A DNA stretch of 13,101 nt. It comes from Spirogloea muscicola (lineage: Eukaryota; Streptophyta; Zygnematophyceae; Spirogloeales; Spirogloeaceae). The stretch spans positions 180,022-193,122 of the forward strand of contig WELB01000031.1 of the NCBI GenBank assembly GCA_009602725.1. Reading direction: 5' to 3'. The notes beneath the pieces are model-generated. The model was not told where the DNA came from. It did no database searches and was given only the letters and a program-made list of their open reading frames with translations. Numbering within the stretch: the first letter of the stretch is position 1; every line of letters starts with the position of its first letter. Shown one piece after another: positions 10,401-13,101 of this stretch. A program made the translations under genes and the position numbers.

Positions 10401-10575
10401 CCCGCCGCCGGCGGCTGCGGCGGCGGCGCCGCGCTGGCGCCGGAGGCAACATGCGCTCCAGCAGGCCGCTGAAGACGGGCGCGCCGAGCAGGCCCTCATC
10501 CTCCTCGATGCCAATGCGGATGTCCTCGGCGTACTGCGGCACAGGTGCCCGGCTCTCAACCGCAGGCCTGCGCAA
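7465..10575 (-). CDS. Sphingoid long-chain base kinase, plant LCBK type (multi-exon)
   Basis: The enzyme phosphorylates sphingoid bases using ATP. Resolved exons: about 10398-9971, 9866-9773, 9655-9618, 9465-9319, 9165-9066, 8967-7739 and 7614-7465. All phases agree, giving 723 residues from 10384 onward plus an unresolved N-terminus. Diacylglycerol/sphingosine kinase motifs run in order: VLVVANPKSGNGRA, then GIVCVGGDGIVNE|VVNGLL (GGDG at 9641-9630), PIGIVPAGSDNSLAWSVLG, LCIAYFGFMSD|G, FGPLRYAVAG, GPFLAVMACNH, VEYCK|VRAVRV and CGIDGELLPL near the C-terminus. The PAGSDNS form (rather than PAGTGN), the FGPLRY block and the long insert before GPFLAV are marks of plant LCBKs, as is a leader like DVVAVTRW..RRLTVHALP. 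Exon 8967-7739 holds a low-complexity insert of roughly 285 residues with Q, P and S runs. The upstream stretch 10575-10440 (EDEGLLGAPVFSGLLER) is in another frame, and the N at 10391 lies nearby. No ATG was fixed for the start. Confidence 0.9.
7955..8815 (-). other. Low-complexity insert inside the LCB kinase
   Basis: The coding sequence between the FLPLVEEEE block and the GPFLAV block is continuously open but repetitive. It includes an acidic start (EEEEAEEA), a QQQQ run, RS-rich patches and a proline stretch of the form PPPPLPPPPPPPPLP near 8165-8120. No domain is recognisable. Plant LCBKs also carry a variable serine-rich linker at this place, so it is probably a disordered loop between the two halves of the lipid kinase fold rather than an unspliced intron. 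The open frame across about 860 bases supports that. Confidence 0.7.
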
Positions 10576-11212
10576 CCGCCGAGATCGTCAGATTCTGTCG
10601 CTGGACGGCAGCTGGACGGGCCGCCGGGACTGCATCGCACAGGGGAGCCCACCTCGCCGGGAAGAGCTGCCACCGTCGGATCGGACGACCATTCGTGGCG
10701 GCGGCGGCAGCAGCGGCAGTGGCAGCGACGGCAGCGGAGGCCGTGTCTCGTTGCGCGCCGCCGCCGCCGTCGGCGCTCCCAGCAGCCGGGGCGTGCAGAG
10801 GGTTGATGCGGCTCGCTGGCCCGCCGAAGCTGCTCCAAGGCGACCTCATTGCCGGCGCGGTGCGGCCGGCGGCAACGCCATGCAGCCGCAGGCAGCCAGC
10901 CGACTCGGAGAGTCACACTGTGCAGCGCTTCTGTGGCCACCGTGACCGATAGGGGCCACTGTGGCAATCTGCCATGAGTCCGCCGCCAAGGCTGCTGCGG
11001 ATTGACCGCGCGACACGCCGTTTCTCTGCTGCTGCCGCTGGTTCCGGCGCGTGTAGTCGTCTCTAAGTGCCTGGTGCGCCGCCGCAGAGCAGCATGCTGA
11101 GGTGCGAGATGCCAGGGCGGGCACACGGCGCAGAAGGTCTTGGAGGAGGTGCGCTGGGGGTTGTTGGCTGTGTGGGGGCTGCGACGAAGAAGAGGAAGCG
11201 ACTCATTCAGGA
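10576..11212. promoter_or_regulatory. 5' side of the LCB kinase gene: upstream exons and/or promoter
   Basis: GC-rich stretch that must hold the kinase start codon or first exon and probably its promoter. Several minus frames are open, because GC-rich DNA has few stops. One begins with ATG at 10849 (MRSPWSSFGG..) and another runs 11124-10846, but none resembles a known N-terminus. Runs of GCC/GGC around 10690-10770 give poly-alanine or poly-arginine in different frames. I cannot place the promoter. Confidence 0.35.
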
Positions 11213-11220
11213 AGCAGAAG

Positions 11221-11424
11221 AGAAAGTGCTCGCCCATTGAGAATAGGGGCTGGAAAAGCCAGCCCAGAAAAGAATCAGCAAAGGACAAGAAGGGGGCCAG
11301 GGGAAGCGCTAAGAATAGAAAGAGAAAGTGCTCGCCCATTGAGAATAGGGGCTGGAAAAGCCAGCCCGAAAAAGAATGAACAGAGTACGAGAAGGGGGCC
11401 AGGGGCGAAACGCTAAGAATAAAA
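11221..11424 (+). repeat. 102-bp tandem duplication (two units)
   Basis: Unit 1 (11221-11322) and unit 2 (11323-11424) both start agaaagtgctcgcccattga, contain a GGGCTGG-AAAAG-CCAGCCC hairpin (11247-11265 and 11349-11367), and run on through agaagggggccagggg to gctaagaata. The second unit diverges slightly after the hairpin. The period is a multiple of three, so the plus frame repeats as peptide (KRKCSPIENRGWKSQP twice), but nothing else suggests coding. Confidence 0.9.
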
Positions 11425-11577
11425 AGAACGCTAAGAATAACTCTCTCTTCCGGTGCTCGTGGGTACGGACGTCCCACACGGTGTCACCTTTGAAGGCGCT
11501 GTTCCCGTCACCTGAGCCCTCCTCCGTTGCAGTGGGGAAGTTGATTTGTTGGGATGTGAGTTGGGCAAGATGCGTCC

Positions 11578-11641
11578 ATAGAAAGAGAAGGTGCTCGCCC
11601 ATTGAGAAGAGGGGCTGGCAAAGCCAACCCAAAAAGAATGG
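11578..11641 (+). repeat. Third copy of the tgctcgcccat/hairpin block
   Basis: A dispersed copy of the same block: gtgctcgcccattgagaaga, then a hairpin ggctggc-aaa-gccaacc with one imperfect pair (about 11612-11630), then aaaaagaatggac. It is separated from the tandem pair by about 150 bases of unrelated sequence. Confidence 0.85.
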
Positions 11642-11883
11642 ACAATGTTCAAAGCCAAAGAAAGAGGTGCTGAAAAAGGACGACACTACAAAGTGCAAGA
11701 TGGTGCAGAGGGAGATGCAGATGGCTGCTCAGTATCCACGTGTGAGCAACAGCAGATCAGAGTAACTCGGAGCAGGAGAAGTGGCACTTTGCCGTCTCGC
11801 TGCAGAGGTCCATGGCCCGTGCGCTGCACCTTCGTGCCGGGAGAGCCCTCGCTGCTGCCTCTGGCTCTGTCCAGGGGACCCAC

Positions 11884-11955
11884 TTCCAGGACCCTAGCCT
11901 CTCTGATTTGCGGCTGCTTAGCAGGGGTTACTGAGTGATTTGTAGCTGCTTTCTT
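11884..11955 (-). repeat. Inverted copy of the cactcagtaacc repeat (left arm)
   Basis: The reverse complement reads agcagctac..atcactcagtaacccctgctaagcagccgc..ctaggg..ctggaag (shown in pieces). It matches the plus-oriented copy at about 12355-12424 over about 70 bases with few mismatches, and another copy at about 12505-12556. Together with the 12355 copy it forms a long inverted repeat about 400 bases apart. Confidence 0.8.
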
Positions 11956-12097
11956 TCTTTGTCTGCTTTGGTTTCTTAGCGCTTCCTCTGGCTTCCTCTG
12001 GCCCCCTGGAGGGTGGTCAGAGTACTTGCGCTCCTTACTCCGAGCCGCCAGAGCGACCGCGTCCGACGAGCGTCGCGGACTTCGCGGGGTTGGCCGA

Positions 12098-12184
12098 TAG
12101 AAAGGAAGAGCTCGCCCATAGAAGAGAAGAAGCGCGGCCAGATTGACTGGTGGCTGGGAAAGGCCAGCCCAAAGGAATGGACAA
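12098..12184 (+). repeat. Fourth copy of the hairpin block, variant with insertion
   Basis: It starts with aaggaagagctcgcccatag, then about 20 extra bases (gaagcgcggccagattgact), then a hairpin GGCTGG-gaaagg-CCAGCC at 12152-12169 and aaaggaatggacaagg. Both flanks are shared with the other copies. The insertion is private to this copy. Confidence 0.75.
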
Positions 12185-12201
12185 GGGCTGAGGGAGCCTG
12201 A

Positions 12202-12312
12202 GTAGAGAGGGGCTGGCAGAAGCCAGCCAAAAAAGAATGGACAAAATCCAAAGAGCTACAACAGGTGCCGAAAAGAAGGGAAACACACAGCTAGGCATCC
12301 TAGTCAACTAGA
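12202..12312 (+). repeat. Fifth hairpin block, left arm of a ~95-bp inverted repeat
   Basis: Perfect hairpin GGCTGGC-AGAA-GCCAGCC at 12211-12228, followed by aaaaaagaatggacaaaatc, agagctacaacaggtgccg, and agaagggaaacacacagcta to about 12312. The reverse complement of 12674-12767 matches positions from 12218 to about 12312 with a handful of differences. Confidence 0.85.
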
Positions 12313-12354
12313 AGAAGGAGCTCCCGCCGACGCACTTTCTGGCACGCAGAGAAA

Positions 12355-12424
12355 CAAAGCAGCTACGGATCACTCAGTAACCCTGCTAAGCAGCCTCAGG
12401 TCAGAGACGCTAGGCTCCTGGAAG
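12355..12424 (+). repeat. Plus-oriented cactcagtaacc repeat (right arm)
   Basis: It reads aagcagctacggatcactca, gtaaccctgctaagcagcct, caggtcagagacgctaggct and cctggaag. It is the inverted partner of 11884-11955. It runs directly into the sixth hairpin block at 12425. Confidence 0.8.
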
Positions 12425-12498
12425 GAAAAAGCTCGCCCATAGAAGAGAGGGGCTGGCAGAAGCCAGCCAAAAAAGAATGGACAAAATCCAAAGAGCTA
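12425..12498 (+). repeat. Sixth hairpin block
   Basis: gaaaaagctcgcccatagaa, then gagaggggctggcagaagcc and agccaaaaaagaatggacaa, with a perfect hairpin GGCTGGC-AGAA-GCCAGCC at 12451-12468. From gagagggg through aaagagctaca it is the same, base for base as far as I can compare, as the block beginning near 12205, which suggests a recent copying event. Confidence 0.85.
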
Positions 12499-12504
12499 CA
12501 GGAG

Positions 12505-12556
12505 AATCACTCAGTAACCTCTGCTAAGCAGCCGCAGGTCGGAGATGCTAGGCTCA
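12505..12556 (+). repeat. Third cactcagtaacc repeat copy
   Basis: A direct copy of the 12355-12424 repeat, beginning atcactcagtaacctctgct, then aagcagccgcaggtcggaga and tgctaggctc. It follows the sixth hairpin block after gagctacaggag, so the order hairpin block then cactcagtaacc block occurs here, the reverse of the order at 12355-12498. Confidence 0.8.
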
Positions 12557-12601
12557 AGTGGGACCTCTGGCCAGAGGGGCTTGTTTGTACTTGTTTTTCT
12601 T

Positions 12602-12645
12602 GGCGCTTCCCCTGGCCCCCTTCTCGTCCTTTGTTGATTCTTTTG
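12602..12645 (-). repeat. Inverted copy of the tandem-unit tail
   Basis: Read on the minus strand this gives aaaagaatcaacaaaggacg, then agaagggggccaggggaagc. It matches 11271-11312 of the tandem pair with about two or three differences. A more diverged inverted copy of part of it lies near 11977-12008. Confidence 0.8.
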
Positions 12646-12673
12646 GTATTGAGCTTCCTGTGGTTTCGTCATG

Positions 12674-12767
12674 TCTAGTTGTCTAGATGCCTAGCTATGT
12701 GTTTCCCTTCTTTCCGGCACCTGTTGTAGCTCTATGGATTTTGTCCATTCTTTTTTGGCTGGCTTCT
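12674..12767 (-). repeat. Right arm of the ~95-bp inverted repeat
   Basis: The reverse complement starts agaagccagccaaaaaagaa, then tggacaaaatccatagagct and acaacaggtgccgg, as in the left arm at 12218-12312. The copy stops inside the hairpin: the second stem half expected after ttggctggcttct is replaced by ccagcgcgag, where the retroelement-like coding sequence begins. Confidence 0.85.
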
Positions 12768-12771
12768 CCAG

Positions 12772-13101
12772 CGCGAGACTACATTCGGCCTCCTCCCCGG
12801 GGGCAGCGGCGTGGCTCCAGGCACTCCCCATCACTGACGCCCTGACCCTCCCAGATGAGGTGTTTCGCACTGCCGTCCACCGGCTCCTGGGGCTGCCGCC
12901 TCCATGCCTCCAGGGCGTGCGTCAATGCCAGTGTGGCGAGCGAGGGGCCAAGCCTGGCGAGCTGGCTGCTCACGTCCTGCGCTGTTCCCATGGCGGCGAG
13001 AGGACGGCGGCCCACGACCGCCTCCGGGACGCGATGCACAGCATCCTGGTGGAGGCTGGCTTCGCGGTGGCAGCGGAGCACTCCGGCGTCATGCCGCTCC
13101 A
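12772..13101 (+). CDS. Non-LTR retrotransposon polyprotein fragment, C-terminal knuckle + RLE start (partial)
   Basis: The plus frame is open to the window end. It reads GAAAWLQALPITDALTL, then FRTAVHRLLGLPPP, then a Cys/His cluster CQCGERGAKPGELAAHVLRC, then GGERTAAHDRLRDAMHSI and LVEAGFAVAAE. This order (AWL.ALP block, xRxRLGLP-like block, C-C-H-C knuckle, then an H-D/N-x-R-D-A helix and a downstream Glu) is what I know from the C-terminal end of reverse-transcriptase polyproteins with a restriction-like endonuclease. The endonuclease catalytic PD..D/ExK part would lie beyond 13101. No reverse transcriptase domain lies upstream in the window. The 5' side is either truncated or joined by splicing: ttggctggcttctccag just before 12772 is a fair 3' splice site. 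An ATG at 12734 is in frame but lies within the inverted repeat. Confidence 0.7.

Noticed and set aside
9583-10806. Long plus-strand open frame of about 407 codons
   Set aside because: It is antisense to kinase exons with clear family motifs and consistent splice phases. It is rich in R, A and P, as expected of a shadow frame in GC-rich DNA, and crosses the ambiguous base.
10146-11477. Long minus-strand open frame of about 443 codons
   Set aside because: It overlaps the kinase first resolved exon in a different frame, runs into the hairpin repeats and is dominated by R/C/A repeats. No family motif is visible.
11309-11698. Minus-strand open frames with recurring F-L-G-W..QPLFSMGEH peptides
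   Set aside because: The recurrence only reflects translation of the hairpin repeat in several frames. There is no sign of selection on the protein.
12779-13081. Minus-strand open frame of 100 codons
   Set aside because: It is the shadow of the plus-strand retroelement frame, which carries the recognisable Cys/His knuckle and conserved blocks.

Overview
The window reads as nuclear DNA of a green alga. Its genes are split into many short exons with GT..AG introns, the coding parts are GC-rich, and one gene has plant-type domain architecture. One candidate TGTAA poly(A) signal, as used by chlorophytes, lies downstream of a stop codon. I favour a chlorophyte, perhaps trebouxiophyte, but cannot name a species. 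There is one ambiguous base, at 10391. I saw no rRNA, tRNA or CRISPR array.

Layout. (1) 401-1546, plus strand: a three-exon membrane di-iron hydroxylase/desaturase of the sterol desaturase (fatty acid hydroxylase) superfamily, preceded by a C/T-rich tract at 1-102. (2) 1983-6022, minus strand: a gene of about 12 exons for a cytosolic-type endo-beta-N-acetylglucosaminidase (GH85, ENGase). It converges with gene 1. (3) 6428-7281, minus strand: weak, unrecognised coding-like fragments. (4) 7465 to about 10575, minus strand: a sphingoid long-chain base kinase of plant LCBK type with seven resolved exons. A long low-complexity insert lies inside the lipid kinase fold, and the frame breaks near the ambiguous base at its 5' side. 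(5) About 11215-12770: a gene-poor mosaic of short repeats. It includes a 102-bp tandem duplication, at least six copies of a hairpin-bearing block, and two long inverted repeats. (6) 12772-13101, plus strand, running off the window: the C-terminal part of a non-LTR retrotransposon polyprotein (Cys/His knuckle plus the start of an apparent restriction-like endonuclease), directly abutting an inverted copy of the hairpin repeat.

The three clear genes share a loose lipid/glycan theme: sterol or lipid hydroxylation, sphingoid base phosphorylation, and turnover of free N-glycans. Nothing shows that they work together; adjacency in a eukaryotic genome is weak evidence. The least explained part is the repeat mosaic and its junction with the retroelement fragment. 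Exon joins for genes 1, 2 and 4 were worked out by hand from splice sites, reading phase and family resemblance, so they are models rather than transcript-supported structures.
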